NCBI GenBank assembly: GCA_030247855.1
Contig: JAPDRN010000048.1
Location: 159,201 to 223,200, forward strand
Source: Knufia peltigerae
Lineage: Eukaryota > Ascomycota > Eurotiomycetes > Chaetothyriales > Trichomeriaceae
Direction: 5' to 3'
DNA: 64,000 bases
This document shows, piece by piece, positions 32,619-45,023 of the stretch. Each line of letters starts with the position of its first letter. Within the stretch, counting starts at the first letter, position 1. Below the pieces are notes generated by a model. The model had not been told where the DNA came from, did not search any database, and saw only the letters and a program-made list of their open reading frames with translations. Position numbers and translations under genes: made by a program.

Positions 32619-35121
32619 ATGGCCGTTAGTACTGCCTTGGATCCTTTCCTTCGTGGAAGCATGAGTAAAAATACGAGGGGCCTACTTCGAATCATCATAC
32701 TCCTCACTATTGCGGGTGCCGCAGTGTCCGCTCGTCTATTCAGTGTTATACGTATGTATCGACATGCCTTTCTTTGGGAGTAAGCCTATACTAACCTCTG
32801 ATAGGGTTTGAGAGTATAATTCACGAATGTGAGTACGATAAGTGATGCTTCTACTACACAAAGAGCCCCAATCGCAATGTCCGCAGCTGCGCGCCCAAAC
32901 CAACTGACCCTCTTCACAGTCGATCCCTGGTTCAACTTTCGTGCGACGAAATATCTGGTAGCCAATGGTTTCTACAAGTTCTGGGATTGGTTTGATGATC
33001 GTGGGTAAAGATCGAATGCTTGAAGAGCTTGGTGTATTGACAGAACGCAGGAACATGGCATCCCCTCGGTCGAGTTACAGGAGGCACCCTATACCCTGGT
33101 CTCATGGTAACTTCTGGTGTCATCTATCACCTCCTTCGTCTCTTGTCAATTCCCGTCGATATTCGGAACATCTGTGTCCTGCTGGCGCCTGGGTTCTCCG
33201 GTTTCACAGCTCTGGCAATGTATCTCTTGACGTCTGAGATGTCCTCTTCCCCGTCTGCAGGGCTTTTGGCTGCAGCATTCATGGGCATCAGTCCTGGCTA
33301 CATCTCGAGATCTGTTGCTGGCAGCTACGACAATGAAGCTATAGCCATCTTCCTCTTGGTCTTCACCTTTTTTCTCTGGATCAAAGCCGTCAAGAATGGT
33401 TCAATCATGTGGGGAGCATTGGCTGCTCTTTTCTATGGATACATGGTGTCAGCGTGGGGCGGATACGTCTTCATCACGAACCTGATACCTCTGCATGCTT
33501 TTACCCTGATTCTGATGGGACGTTACAGTTCAAGATTGTACATCAGCTATACAACTTGGTACGCTCTTGGAACGTTGGCCAGCATGCAAGTGCCCTTCGT
33601 CGGGTTCTTGCCTATCAGAAGCAGTGACCATATGGCGGCCTTGGGAATTTTTGGTCTTCTGCAGCTTGTCGCATTCTTCAACTTTCTCCGGGACCAGCTT
33701 CCTGGAAAGCAATTCCAGACCCTCCTTGTCGCGCTAGGCGGAGCAATTTTCGGAATCATGTTTGTCGGCTTGATTGCATTGACCCTTTCGGGCACTATTG
33801 CACCTTGGAGTGGACGATTCTACTCCCTGTGGGACACCGGTTACGCTAAGATCCACATTCCTATCATTGCATCGGTGTCGGAGCATCAACCTACAGCTTG
33901 GCCGGCCTTCTTTTTTGATCTCAATATGCTCATCTGGCTATTTCCCGCAGGTGTTTACATGTGCTTCCGCAATCTCAAGGATGAGCATGTATTCGTTGTT
34001 CTTTACGCTGTCCTGGCGAGCTACTTCGCTGGTGTGATGGTCCGTTTGATGCTCACCCTGACACCCGTTGTTTGCTGCGCTGCGGCTCTCGCCATCTCAC
34101 ACATCCTCGACACTTATCTTTACATCCCAAGTCCCGTGGATGAGTCCAATGAACCCAGCAATGGCTCTGTGAAGGGCAGCAAGATCAGCGCCAACCCATC
34201 ATTACGGTCGATCCGGAACCCCTTGATCGGAATTTACTCACTCGCCTCAAAATCTCTCATTACATCGATGTTCACGGGATTCCTCCTTCTCTTCGTTGCT
34301 CATTGCACCTGGGTTACATCGAATGCTTATTCTTCTCCTTCTGTTGTCTTGGCTTCAAGGCTGCCAGATGGATCCCAGCATATCATCGATGATTATAGAG
34401 AAGCATACTATTGGCTTCGACAGAATACTCCCAAGGATGCAAAGATCATGTCATGGTGGGATTATGGTTATCAAATTGGAGGAATGGCCGACCGTCCGAC
34501 ATTAGTTGATAATAATACGTGGAACAATACTCATATCGCCACTGTGGGCAAGGCGATGAGTTCGAGAGAAGAAGTCAGTTATCCTATTCTCCGCCAGCAC
34601 GATGTCGACTATGTCTTGGTTGTCTTTGGTGGTCTGCTTGGTTACAGCGGAGATGATATCAACAAATTCCTCTGGATGGTCAGAATTGCGGAAGGTATCT
34701 GGCCGGAAGAAGTGAGGGAACGTGACTTTTTTACTGCGAGGGGTGAATACAGGGTCGACGATGAGGCAACTCCAACCATGAGAAATTCACTCATGTTCGT
34801 GTCCATCTCTAGCTTTATTGTTTGCACATTTACTAACCTGACCTTAGGTACAAGATGTCTTACTACAACTACAACCAGCTTTTCCCTGCTGGCCAAGCTC
34901 AAGATCGCGTCAGAGGGTCACCTTTACCTGCACAAGGTCCGGAGTTAAGCACCTTGGAAGAGGCATTTACCAGTGAGAACTGGATTATTCGCATTTACAA
35001 GGTCAAGGACTTGGACAATGTCGGGCGTGACCACCAAAGTGCGGTTGCCTTTGACAAGGGCCACAAGAAGAAGAGAAAGGCCGGATCCAAGAAAGGTGTA
35101 AGAGTGTTGAGGGAAGATTAA
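32619..35121 (+). CDS. stt3: STT3, catalytic subunit of oligosaccharyltransferase
   Basis: Five exons: 32619-32751, 32805-32828, 32920-33000, 33051-34794 and 34848-35121, all phases matching, giving 751 residues. The 24-base second exon is needed to join the first membrane helix to HEFDPWFNFRATKYL. That segment carries the luminal DxD-type acidic motif, followed by DDRTWHPLGRVTGGTLYPGL. About 11-13 membrane helices follow. The peptide-binding WWDYG motif is at about residues 548-552 and the downstream SLMYKMSYYNYN segment spans the last intron. STT3 transfers the preassembled glycan from dolichol to Asn-X-Ser/Thr in the ER lumen. Putative N-glycosylation sites (NNTWNNT) lie just after WWDYG, as in the yeast protein. 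The C-terminus is Lys/Arg-rich (KGHKKKRKAGSKKG). The third intron was placed at GTGGGT because it restores DRTW; a donor further 3' would disturb the motif. Confidence 0.95.
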
Positions 35122-35667
35122 AAGCAATGAGATCAGATTATGGTCTATCAAGAAAAAAATGGTTCTACAGCTAGGAAGTTCTTCCTACACTAATAGCTTC
35201 TGGTGCCATGTTATGAATATTAGACATACGGAGAAATGATTCTCCAAAAGTTGGGCAATTCTATGTACAAGTTATATACCGATCATATCGGGAAAAGAGA
35301 TAGGACAATTGTGAACAGTCATCTATAAAGCGACATCCCGTATGCTCGAGTATTGTCATTGATTTTTGAGTGATGATCGCCTTGATGAAAAAGGTCCTGG
35401 TGACAGTCCTTTAGAGCATTCAGCCTTGTCTGTTGAAAGCGAAATTCAGTAGCATTATATGGGATTTTTGAGACTTTTACAACAATGAATGCCTACTCCT
35501 TGATGGTGGTCGAAGTTCACCAGCAGGTTGCCGGCACTGTCTCTGGTCAAAGCTAATGCCGGAGAGCTTCATACCTGTCCATTTCGTTCGATACTAGTCG
35601 TACAATTGGGAATTTTCAACCCTTTCTTTGTTTGCCTTTTGTCTTCTTGGAGGGGGGACCGGAACAT
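35122..35667. other. Convergent 3' flanks of stt3 and the Rex1-type gene
   Basis: AT-rich downstream region shared by two convergent genes. Nothing else recognised. Confidence 0.55.
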
Positions 35668-38025
35668 TTACTTCATGGCGAGGAGGCCCACGCCTCTCCT
35701 CGCAACGTCGACCGCACTCCGCAGCTGCTGTTCTTCCACGTCGGTCCACTTGACGCTCAGTTCGTCCCACTTCTTGACCTTGAACTCCTTGCGGTACTGC
35801 GCGTGGAGCTGCTGCAGGCGCAGGACGGGCCGCATGTCGTTCGTGCCGGTGTACGTGACCAACAGGGTCCGCGGAGGCAGGGCGGCGTACAGGGTCAAAA
35901 GACGTGACAGTGTTCGCGAGGCCGTTTGGCGCAAGGTCTCGGGGGACTCGGCCGTTTCTGGAGCAGTGGCGGTCGTAGAATTTGCTTGAGACGCGGCGAC
36001 TGATCCAGAAGAAGCAGGTGGCTGTGCCGCTGGAGGGTTGTTCCAACCTCTCAGTGCCTCGAGTTCGCGTAGGCGACCCCAGACAAAGTCCACTCCTCCT
36101 GCAGGGATGCTTTGGCCTGTCGGTGTTGGTTGGCCCTTCACAACACCATCCTGTGGTGTGTTCTTGGCTTCCTTCGGATCCTCATTCCCATCGTTGGGCA
36201 TGGGAGCATCTCCATGCGTGGCACGAATGATGCCCTGGAGAACCTCCTCGTCATCGACACAAGCAATCTTGTACGTCGCCTCCTTGCCAAAGCCCCTCTC
36301 GGGAGTTCCGTACTCGACGATCGCCGTCTCTCTGTGCTTGTTGGACCCGTCGATTCGCGTACAGCGCGAGATTCTCTTGAAGATACTCTCACCATTCGCG
36401 TCGAGGGTGCCCCAGCGAGGACCCTTTTCGCACTTCAGTTTGACCAAGTCGAGCACGGCTCTCGCATCCTCCACGCTGTCGTGGCCATTGGCGCCTTGTT
36501 TCTGAATCTCACGTTTGAGATATCGATTCGCGAGGAATTTGAGAGACGACCGCAGCGGCAGACCTCGCGGGTGCGGGTATATTATGCTCGTGTCCACGAT
36601 GAAGGGGTGCGTGAGCTTCAGAGCATTCAGGTCCGATTCGAGGCTGTGGCCCAGAAGGATCGAATCTGGGCCCAGGATGGATAGGAGGCGCTTCTGGATG
36701 TCTGACAGGGTTGTGGTGACGTCGGCCAGGTGGGATTCTGTGATGCCGGAATATTGTGTAAAGTAGTTCTTGATGGGGAGATCGGGTTTGACGTACGAGT
36801 CCAACACCGTAGAGCCGGACCAGTCCATGAGAGAGATGCGAGCGAGCGAGGACTTGTCGTCTGTGGTGAGGACCATTTCACAGTCTAGGGCGTAAGGTTT
36901 GAGGCCTTGAGTCAGAGGGTCGTGCGATGAGATGTGGGTGCGGCGGCGGGAATGAGGTGCAGGAGGTGAGGACATGTTGTTAGTTCGAGGTGAGGTGATC
37001 GGATCGGGGGTAGACTTGACGACGGACGTGTCGACCCAGCCGTGAGATAACGACTGGAAAGTAGCCTCGCGTCGGGCGGCTTCCAGGGCTGCATCTTGAG
37101 GATTTGTGAAGGCCGCAGGATGAACTGGGTATTCTGCTTCTCGGAGCTCATCGGAGGTATGGATAAAGTGGGATATCGGCGTACGTGTATGCTGTGGAGA
37201 TTTCTCTACATGTTTGTTCTTGGAGTTGGCGCTGCCGGAGGGAGGGACCGGTGCGATGAGCATCCCTTGCAGAGGGGAGTGAACTCTGTTCGACTTTGAG
37301 TCGCCAGGGGCTTTGATTTCAATTACGTGTTCAACAAGGCGGCCAAGGAGGGACTCTGGGTTTGTTGCCGATGCCGATGCCGATGCCCTCACAGCCTCTG
37401 ACATGTCTGGCGGAGATTTGATGTCAGGCGTTGTCGGCGAGTCAGGAACGTTGTCTTCGGCGGACACGGCATTCGTATCGAGATCTTTGGGTATGGCCTG
37501 TTCGTAAAGAGATATTGCAGACTCGAGGATTTCTGGGTCTTCAAGCGTCACCCGGTCAAGGCCAGGGATCATCAAAACAACGATTTTGTTAATCTGTTTA
37601 GCATTGTTGACGGCCAGCCAAGTTGGTGCGATTCCATCGGCAAGAACGTAAAGAGCCAGCTCCTGTAGAGCCTTGAGCTGAACCCGAGCAGGTTTGGTAT
37701 CCAGAAAGTTGATGCTGGGGTAGATCGTTGGATCTTCTCGAAGTCTGCGCCGTTTCTTCTTTCGTGATGATTTTGACTCTGCGACTGACCAGCCTTCGTC
37801 GTCGACCTGGTTCTCGCCACCGCGAGCATCTGCGGCAACATCGAGTTTGCGGCGCTGAGATAAACCGTTGCTGTGAATCTCATTCATGTTTGGTGTCTCC
37901 GTCACAGAATTCGCTACCTGGAATGGTTGTCCTGTGGATGTGGGAACCTTGACAGTGGGTTCAACATGTCCAGATGATGAGACGAACCCAGCATCGGTCG
38001 CACTTCTTTTACTGCCGACCATCAT
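35668..38025 (-). CDS. Rex1/Rnh70-type 3'-5' RNA exonuclease
   Basis: Single exon of 785 residues starting at tandem ATGs (38025 and 38022). Residues 377-530 form a DEDDh exonuclease domain. ExoI holds D381 and E383 (YALDCEM); ExoII holds D465 (GHSLESDLNALK); ExoIII holds H515 and D520 (HDSVEDARA). The order and spacing match the Rex1/Rnh70 group, which trims the 3' ends of 5S rRNA, tRNA and 5.8S rRNA in the nucleus. The N-terminal part has a basic patch (KSSRKKKRRRL, about 85-95) that could direct nuclear import, then a conserved pre-domain segment around INFLDTKPARVQLKALQELA. The C-terminal 200 residues are Ala/Pro-rich and end in a folded-looking segment (LRLQQLHAQYRKEF). The length fits the filamentous-fungal versions. 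Confidence 0.9.
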   Translation of the reverse strand: MMVGSKRSATDAGFVSSSGHVEPTVKVPTSTGQPFQVANSVTETPNMNEIHSNGLSQRRKLDVAADARGGENQVDDEGWSVAESKSSRKKKRRRLREDPTIYPSINFLDTKPARVQLKALQELALYVLADGIAPTWLAVNNAKQINKIVVLMIPGLDRVTLEDPEILESAISLYEQAIPKDLDTNAVSAEDNVPDSPTTPDIKSPPDMSEAVRASASASATNPESLLGRLVEHVIEIKAPGDSKSNRVHSPLQGMLIAPVPPSGSANSKNKHVEKSPQHTRTPISHFIHTSDELREAEYPVHPAAFTNPQDAALEAARREATFQSLSHGWVDTSVVKSTPDPITSPRTNNMSSPPAPHSRRRTHISSHDPLTQGLKPYALDCEMVLTTDDKSSLARISLMDWSGSTVLDSYVKPDLPIKNYFTQYSGITESHLADVTTTLSDIQKRLLSILGPDSILLGHSLESDLNALKLTHPFIVDTSIIYPHPRGLPLRSSLKFLANRYLKREIQKQGANGHDSVEDARAVLDLVKLKCEKGPRWGTLDANGESIFKRISRCTRIDGSNKHRETAIVEYGTPERGFGKEATYKIACVDDEEVLQGIIRATHGDAPMPNDGNEDPKEAKNTPQDGVVKGQPTPTGQSIPAGGVDFVWGRLRELEALRGWNNPPAAQPPASSGSVAASQANSTTATAPETAESPETLRQTASRTLSRLLTLYAALPPRTLLVTYTGTNDMRPVLRLQQLHAQYRKEFKVKKWDELSVKWTDVEEQQLRSAVDVARRGVGLLAMK

Positions 38026-38737
38026 GTTGCTGTGCTGTTTGCAAGTTATGCTACACCATCTTTCGTCAATCTAAGCCGTCATCCGCGGACTGGCTCTTGG
38101 TGACGGAGTTATCAAACAAACAAATCTCAAATCTGGATCTAGGACAAGGGGCGGAAATTCTTGGCGAATATCAATCACGTGTAATTCTCCGCCGTTCGAT
38201 GAGACATCCTCCTCCCTGCCTCTCACCACACACTAGCGAAATGCTGCGACAGCGGGATGGTCGAGCTACGATTACGTGGAAGTGTCGTATCCTGCCTTGG
38301 TAAAGCCTTGTTGGGCCCATCGTCTTCAAAGTCGCTGGGTAAGCGTCCTGGTCGAAGCACATGAATGGGTCACATCACGCAGGCATCCTCTTCTCAAACG
38401 GGCGCTCGGAACGAGGAAGAGTGACAGAACCCATATATCGCAACATTTGCCGTGTTCCGGATTGGTTGATGTACAATACGTTACTAAAGCAGACCTAATT
38501 GGCCTTATTGCAACCCGAGACTCGAGGCTGGACGCCTAAAGATGAGAATTTCTTACTTGGCCTGATGGGCACTTCGTCCCCGTAATGACATGGCTAAAGC
38601 TGCGACTGAGAAGGGGTATAAGTATTATGCGTCCTCCTATATCCCTCAGACACGAATAGCTACTTTCCGCGACTACAGCTTCGAGCTTGCTTTGGACCAC
38701 TGACTTCGAACCAAGCCCACTCCATCGAAGGTGCAGT
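38026..38737. other. Divergent promoter region, Rex1-type gene / P450
   Basis: Contains a palindromic CACGTG at 38176-38181, the core site of bHLH factors, and a TATA-like element close to the P450 start (entered separately). No gene seen. Confidence 0.5.
38617..38624 (+). promoter_or_regulatory. TATA-like element upstream of the P450 gene
   Basis: TATAAGTA lies about 120 bases before the ATG at 38738, a reasonable distance for a fungal TATA box with a short leader. Prediction from sequence only. Confidence 0.4.
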
Positions 38738-40470
38738 ATGCCTTCTTTTGTACCTTTGAGTTGGACTTCCTGTGTCCTCTTGGCCACTGCTTCCCTGGTG
38801 GCATATACTCTTATTCTGACCATTCACCGGCTCTTCTTCCACCCACTTCGCAAGTTTCCAGGTCCAGTCCTTGCAGCGGCAACATACTGGTATGAGTTCT
38901 ATCATGATCTGATTGCCCGGCCGTTTCCCGGACAAGGAGTGTATAATATCGAGCGTCTACATCAGAGATACGGTACAGCCAACACCCATGATCAATCCCT
39001 GTCAAATTTTTTCTCCCACCCCAAGCTCACGCTGAAACTGATGCGGATCAGGTCCGATTGTACGCATCAGCCCCGATGAGCTCTCCGTCAGTGACCCAGA
39101 CTGGTTCGATGTGCTCTATAAATCTGGCCGCCGTAACAAATGGGCCAAGAACTCGAAAGCCAACGGCAGTCCAGGTAGCATTGCCTCGACTGTTCCTTAC
39201 CAACTGCACCGGGCCCGACGGGCGCCTCTTGGGCCGTTTTTCAGCAAGCGTGGCATCGACAACCTCGAAATCATCATACGCCAAAAGGTTGACCAGCTGA
39301 CCCACGGCATTGAGGAGGGATACATGAACAGAGGGAGGATCCTGCCTGTCGGTGTGGCATTCACGGCTCTCACCCTGGACGTGATCAGTGATTATTGCTT
39401 CGGGCAAAGCTGGAGGTGCCTGTCCGCAGAGGACTTTGCTCCTGAATGGAAGCGGGTCATGACGAGCTTGTTCGAGCCGGTGCCCATTGTCAAGCAGTTT
39501 CCCATCCTGGTCAGGATCATGGAAGCGCTTCCGCTCAAGGTGATTCAGAGGTTGGATCCGGATATGGCGCTTTTCCACGGAGGAAAGCGTGAGGTTCAGA
39601 AACAAGTCGAGAGAGTCATCGCCGAATATGAAGATCGGGGTACTGGTGGTGGCGGTCTCGCAAAGTCGAGCGTTGGCCGCGAGACAAAAACGGATCCTGA
39701 CGAGCAAGCCCCAGCACGAACGATTTTTCACACCGTCATGGATAGCTCTCTCCCAGCTGAAGAGAAGACGGTACCGAGGATCACGGACGAGGCGTACGTC
39801 ATGGTTGTCGCAGGAGGCGAAACCACCGCTAAGACACTGACGAATATCATGTTCCATTTACTGACGAACCCGGAATGGCTTGGACGGGTGCGCGACGAGC
39901 TTGACAGTGTGATGCCGGATAGAAATGTGCTGCCTCACTATGGAGTCATTGAACAGCTCCCGTGCCTAGGTGCGTGCATCAAAGAGACGCTGCGTATCAG
40001 TGCGCCCGTGACGAACCGAGTACAAGTCCTAGATGCGGAGCATGAGCTCGTGTACAACGACTGGGTGATCCCAAAGGAGACTCCCATGAGCATGAGTGTA
40101 GTTTCCATCCACATGGACCCGCAGATTTTCAAGAATCCCTACAAGTTTGATCCCAGCAGATTCTTAGGCGAACAGGCCAAGGTGAGCAACGCATACTATA
40201 TGCCATTTCATCGAGGATTTAGGAATTGTCTGGGCATGAAGTAAGTTGTGGCCGATATGGTTAATGCTCTCCTCCCGAAACTAAAATTCTTTCAGCCTCG
40301 CATACGCGGAAATATATCTCGGTACTGCGGCCATGTTGAGACGTTTTGACCTCGAATCATTCGATACCGTGAGAGAAAGGGATGTCGACACTGTCAGAGA
40401 CTGCTTTGTGGGCATGCCGGTGCCTGGGTCGAAGGGGGTTCAGTTGAGAGTGGTTGGGAACCGAGCCTGA
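38738..40470 (+). CDS. Cytochrome P450 monooxygenase
   Basis: Three exons, 38738-38972, 39052-40240 and 40296-40470, give 532 residues. The N-terminal membrane anchor (VLLATASLVAYTLILTI) is followed by a Pro-rich hinge (HPLRKFPGP). The I-helix motif is VVAGGETTAKTL, the K-helix is KETLR, and the heme-binding loop is FHRGFRNCLGMN with the iron-ligating Cys at about 471. The last intron splits that loop, a common position in fungal P450s. The YGPIVRISPDELSVSDPDW segment resembles the trichodiene-oxygenase-like group often found in secondary-metabolite pathways, but the substrate cannot be read from the sequence. The I-helix carries Gly-Gly-Glu-Thr-Thr, compatible with normal oxygen activation. 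Neighbours are RNA-processing genes, so no pathway context helps. A TATA-like element lies 120 bases upstream. Confidence 0.93.
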
Positions 40471-40598
40471 CCAGGGTGACGATGTATAAAATAAGATAAC
40501 CTGTCAAATCTCAAATTCAGTCGTACACCGTACGCACTTTGTTTCTCTTCTGGCAACGACTGATAATCCCTTAAAAAAAATAGAAATTGCCTAAACTA

Positions 40599-42116
40599 TC
40601 ATTGCCTCTTGCGTTTGTTGCCACCGGCGGCTTTGAAAGTGGCTCCTCGTCGGCTGCTGCGTGTGTCAGGTCGCTTTTTATGCTTCTTCTTCTTCGTGAG
40701 GGCGAATTTCGATGCACTGCTGGCACGATGGCCTTCAAAGACAAAGCCTGATTTCTTCTGATCACCTCCAAGGCTCTTCCTTTTGTCAAGATAGGAACCA
40801 CCCTTCCTATTCGCCTGGTCCTTCTCATGCGGCTTGACTCGTGTTGATTTTGACGGCTTCATCTTCTTCGCTCTCATAACTCGCAATTTCCTGGGGAGCA
40901 TGGGCGGAAATCTCTTGTCATTCATTAGCAGGGCAGCTTCGACGCTATTTTCGCTTTCGAACTGTACGTAAGCGAACCCTTTGCTGACTCGCGTTTCCTG
41001 GTCTCTTACTACTCGGACACTTTCCACCTTGCCGACTTTACCAAAAGTTCGCCACAGCCCTTCTTCGGCGTCTGCTGGTTCTTTGGCCCTAGGTCGACGT
41101 GGTTGATCATCATTCTGATCCGGTATAGCGTTCTCTTGGTTTACGAAAGTCAAATTGCCGATGAAGACGCATCTCCTGTGATCTGTGGTGGATGGCTGAC
41201 CGAGATAATCGGCCCTGAGATGTCGGTCTAGGACAATAGTACCGTTAAGCTTTTTCGCGACTCGCTTTGCCGCAGTTTCTGTTGTAAAGACAGCATAGGC
41301 ATTAGTATTAACGGTTGTCTCGTCCATCAACTCTTTCTTAGCGAAGGTGGCTTTCTTTGGACCAGAACCACTAGCATAAGCAGTTGACCTGAACCTTACA
41401 GACTCAAGCCTTTCTGGGGTTTCGCCATCTCTCGTTTCCTTAAGCGCAGACTGTAGATGCTTCTCTAGAGTTCGTCGTGCAACCTTGGATTTGATAGCCT
41501 CTGTTGAAACATTTCCCAGGAAGACAGTCCTGCTGATTCGACTTTCATCGTCCGACTTCTGCGTCAGTGTCTCGTGTCGCGGTATTTCTTTCGGCACAGG
41601 TGCCGTGTCCTCGTCTGAGATATCTTCGAGGTCGGAATGTAGTGAGTCTTGGTCGCCGGAACTTTGGTCATCATTGTCGTTCTGTCGCGGCTTCTTCTGC
41701 TGACGTTCTTTTTCTTCCTCGCGCTCAAGACGTTCAAAGTACTTTTCCTCGAGGTCGTCTGCATCTTTTGCACGCTTCCGTTTCCGAGGTCGTTCGTCGC
41801 TGCTGGAAATTTGTATCGAGGTATCCTCTTTCGTCTCAGCGCCGGTGGCTCCAACTTTTTTGACGTCGTCGCCGTCGATGCCAGACGAGATATCATCGTT
41901 GACAACGGGTTCTAGCGCAGGCAGCGGAAGTCTCTTGGGTATTTTAACAGGACCGGACTAGAAACAAGTCAGCTAGAAGTGTGCGCACATAGGCTACAAA
42001 CGTACACTGGCAGCAAATAACGAGGCCAAAGCAGGATCGACCGAGTCGACTTTTGCTGCGAATGGTGCACTAGGAGCCGCCCGCTGTCCCTGTTTCTCTT
42101 TTTTTGATTTCGCCAT
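40599..42116 (-). CDS. nop12: Nop12-like nucleolar RNA-binding protein (two RRMs)
   Basis: Two exons, 42116-42006 and 41957-40599, give 489 residues. The first exon (37 codons, starting MAKSKKEKQGQR) joins in phase. A Lys/Glu-rich segment follows, with RKRKRAKDADDLEEKYFERL. RRM1 spans about residues 181-288 (RTVFLGNVS and AYAVFTTETAAKRVAKKLNG). RRM2 spans about 300-400 (RCVFIGNLTF as RNP2 and KGFAYVQFES as RNP1), with an insert between its first strand and helix. The tail is strongly basic and ends in NKRKRQ. Two RRMs flanked by charged, basic tails match Nop12, a nucleolar protein needed in yeast for pre-25S rRNA processing and 60S subunit assembly at low temperature. The protein is longer than typical RRM proteins because of the insertion and tails. 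Confidence 0.88.
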
Positions 42117-42981
42117 GGTGAAAACGAGATTTCAGTGAATCCAGTCCAGCCACTTCGTCACTGCGGTCGAGGTATAACCTGTAGTTGTAGCTACTGGAAT
42201 TTCATTACCACATTTTGAACTGAGGGTACAAAAAATTATGGTGGAGAAAACCTGGCTGGGGATAAGGCTGCCACTAGCGATTAAAGCCGGCACTAACCGT
42301 ACAGTGCGAAGTAACTCTCTGTATGGGAGAAACACGGCGCCCATGACGCTTTTTGCGCCTGCGCAGTGACTTGGGGGCTTCCATCCTTCTTTCTCCACGT
42401 CGCCAACACGCTTTCAACAATCCTCTACGCCCTTCACTTGCTATCTTTGAGGTCTTGAGCTGCTATCGCTCTTTCATTTGACCACCTAGTTCTCCTTGTG
42501 ACTTACACTCCACACGACTTTGGACCTTACAACCCTACTCGAGATTCCCTCCTTGCCCCGCGAGTTCTCTCCGTACAATCCTTTCTCAACCACGCTAAGT
42601 AACGTCGAAGGGGAGCTGCGAAGAGAAACTTGTTCCTTGCCGTCCAGCTATAGCATTGGACTTCTCGAAGTTGAATGCAATAGTAAAATCACGTCTGCCG
42701 GGTTCAAAATCACATCTTGACCGCACTGTGCGTCTGAGCTTGAACGGTTGCGCCCGACCGAGAAGAAAACGTCAAAACCATGCGACTATAGCCATATCCA
42801 AATTCAATATCCTCGAATACGCCTTTCCGCAAGATTCAGCGGGCGAAGTCCTAGGAAAGCGTGTTTTTCACCTTTGGCAGTGTGTCGTTGACGCATGGCT
42901 AATTAGCCCAAGCTACTCGAATCGTATCCGCACATCTTCCAACACTCGCGCGACATCCCTCCAAAGTCCACAAGGCCCATC
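42117..42981. other. Divergent promoter region, nop12 / Sds3-like gene
   Basis: The 42400-42980 part is pyrimidine-rich and leads into the ATG at 42982; it probably contains a long 5' leader. Short frames here show no resemblance to known proteins. Confidence 0.5.
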
Positions 42982-45023
42982 ATGGACTCCGCCGCTGATT
43001 CCCTACTTGCGCTTTCAAACACGGCCGCTGCCATAGCCGCTAATGATGAGCCCCTCTCGGATGACGACCGCTCTAGCAGTCTCAGCGAATTAGATGACAA
43101 TCTAGAAGATGTTGAAGAGGAGGAAATGGAAGCACAAAGACCAGGCGATGTAGATTCCGAGGCTGAGACCGAGCGTTTGCAGGTCACTCCTGACGGAGTG
43201 GTCAAAAAGAAACCTTTCGAGGTTAGCCCCAGCAAGCTAGTCCAGAGAGAAGATGTTGATATGAGACCGGAGATCGAAAGCTTGACCGGCAGTCCTGTCT
43301 CGTCTCCAATCTCGTCTCATGCCGATTCCGATCTCGATGGCGAGCTGAGCGATGCACCGGAAGCCGAAGATGAAGTTGATCAAGAGCCTGAGGCAGCCAC
43401 GGGGAACTCGCCCAACAAACGAAAGAGACAGGAGAGCGAGTCAGATCCCGAAGAGGCTCCTCGGTCACAAAGACGTAGGACTGGCTCGCTGGAAAGCGGG
43501 CAGGAGAAATCCGAGGCCGAAAGTGAACATGAAGATAGCCACAGACCAAGTCGGGAACGCACAAACGACCCCGAGGTTGAAATCCAGGGCAATGAGGTCG
43601 AAGAAGCTGAAGAGCCCGAGGAAGAGTCAAAAGAAACCGAGAAGCTCGAATCGAGTGAAGATAACAAAGAAAAGCCCCGGAGCCGGTCCCGAAGAAAGGC
43701 AAAGGGGGATATAATAGAGGAGCCACAAGCCGAGGAAGAAGATGAAGCAGAAGGAGCTGAGGAGAGTGAGGCCGTGGACGAGAACGATGCCGAGGCAGCA
43801 GCCAAGAGCGAAGAGGAACAAGCGAGAAGAATGGCTGCCATGGAGGCGTTAACATCATTAGAGAAACACTTTGCGGCTCTACGAGATCGCTTATATGATG
43901 AGAAGATTGCAGCCATCAACCATGAGTTAGCGCTGCTCCAAGAATTGCGACCGGCACACCCTGAACTACTGCGACAAGTGGAAGCGGTGCAGAAATACCG
44001 GGACGAGAAGTTCGAGGTTGAACAGAAGCTTTTGGTGTACAAGGTCGGTGCGCTGAAGAACAAGGCTGTTGCAGACCGAAGTCAGATCCACAGCCAGTAT
44101 TTCCAGACTGTCCGAGACATTCGAGAACGATACCTAGAACGAATTAGCGAGCACTTCTATCGAATTCAACGGGACAGATTCAAGGCAGATTCAACAGTGC
44201 CAAATTTTACCATTCCTTTCCCTGAGAAACGGTCTCAACAAATTATTCAACAGACAGCATACAACAAGGAGGTGTCGATATTATCAGGTGTTGCCAAATA
44301 CGTGGGCTTCCCTGCAGCCCCAGAACTGGCCTCTTCCGCGCAGAAAGACATTCAAGATGACATGGCAAAAATGGGTGTAAGCAGAACTATTCTCATGACA
44401 CTGCATTGACTAAACATTCTCAGATATCCGCGTCCCAGATTCAACCCATCAGAGCCACGCGACCAGTACAAAGTACAGCTGCGGCACAAATATCTGCACC
44501 TCAGGCAGAAGAACAATTTCTAGAGCAAACACCGTGGGCCAACCCACAACATCCAATCCACCGACTCAGTCGACAGAATTCAAATCGATCCCCGACCAAC
44601 GAGTTCCTCACGCCAGCGCATCAGCAACGCACGACAGAAGCGGCCCAGCCACATGGGTCCGCTTCTACCATCGCTGATCCATCGGCACAGATCTCGTCCG
44701 CCATCAATACGCCGAATGATGGACCGAGTAGTGCCACCCAGGTAGATCATCCAGCAGGGTCCACCTCGAATTACAACTATCAGCTACATTCCGCCTCACC
44801 CCTCGACACACGCGACATGCAAACAAAAGACTCGCTCAGAGATATCGGGTCGTCGCCTCTAAACTCTAGGGCGCAAGTGCTGTCGCCTCGAACGGGTACA
44901 GCTCGACTCGATGTGAGAAGGTCGGGAGTAGGAAATGACTCGCCATTCAAGTCCAAAGATGCAGGAGCAACAGCTATAACGGCTGGGTCGGGTTTTGGGG
45001 GAACAGGGAGATTCCGGGTCTAA
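42982..45023 (+). CDS. Sds3/Dep1-like subunit of the Rpd3L histone deacetylase complex
   Basis: Two exons, 42982-44376 and 44424-45023, give 664 residues. The first 270 residues are acidic and disordered, with many Glu/Asp runs and a basic NKRKRQE patch. An Sds3-like domain follows at about 280-420: a long helix (MEALTSLEKHFAALRDRLYD), a segment with LLQELRPAHPELLRQVEAV, and a basic helix (VRDIRERYLERISEHFYRI). The Ser/Pro/Gln-rich C-terminal tail after the intron has no visible fold. Sds3/Dep1 proteins bridge the Sin3 scaffold and the Rpd3 deacetylase, so a role in chromatin repression in the nucleus is expected. The intron (47 bases, GTAAGC...CTCAG) is well formed. The acidic N-terminus fits Dep1; the domain alone cannot separate Sds3 from Dep1. 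Confidence 0.83.

Noticed and set aside
28256..40470. Secondary-metabolite cluster with tyrosinase and P450
   Set aside because: Pga2, STT3 and a Rex1-type exonuclease lie between them, and no polyketide or peptide synthase, terpene cyclase or cluster regulator is present.
43380..44063. 227-codon antisense Ser-rich frame
   Set aside because: Mirror of the acidic Glu/Asp-rich coding sequence of the Sds3-like gene.
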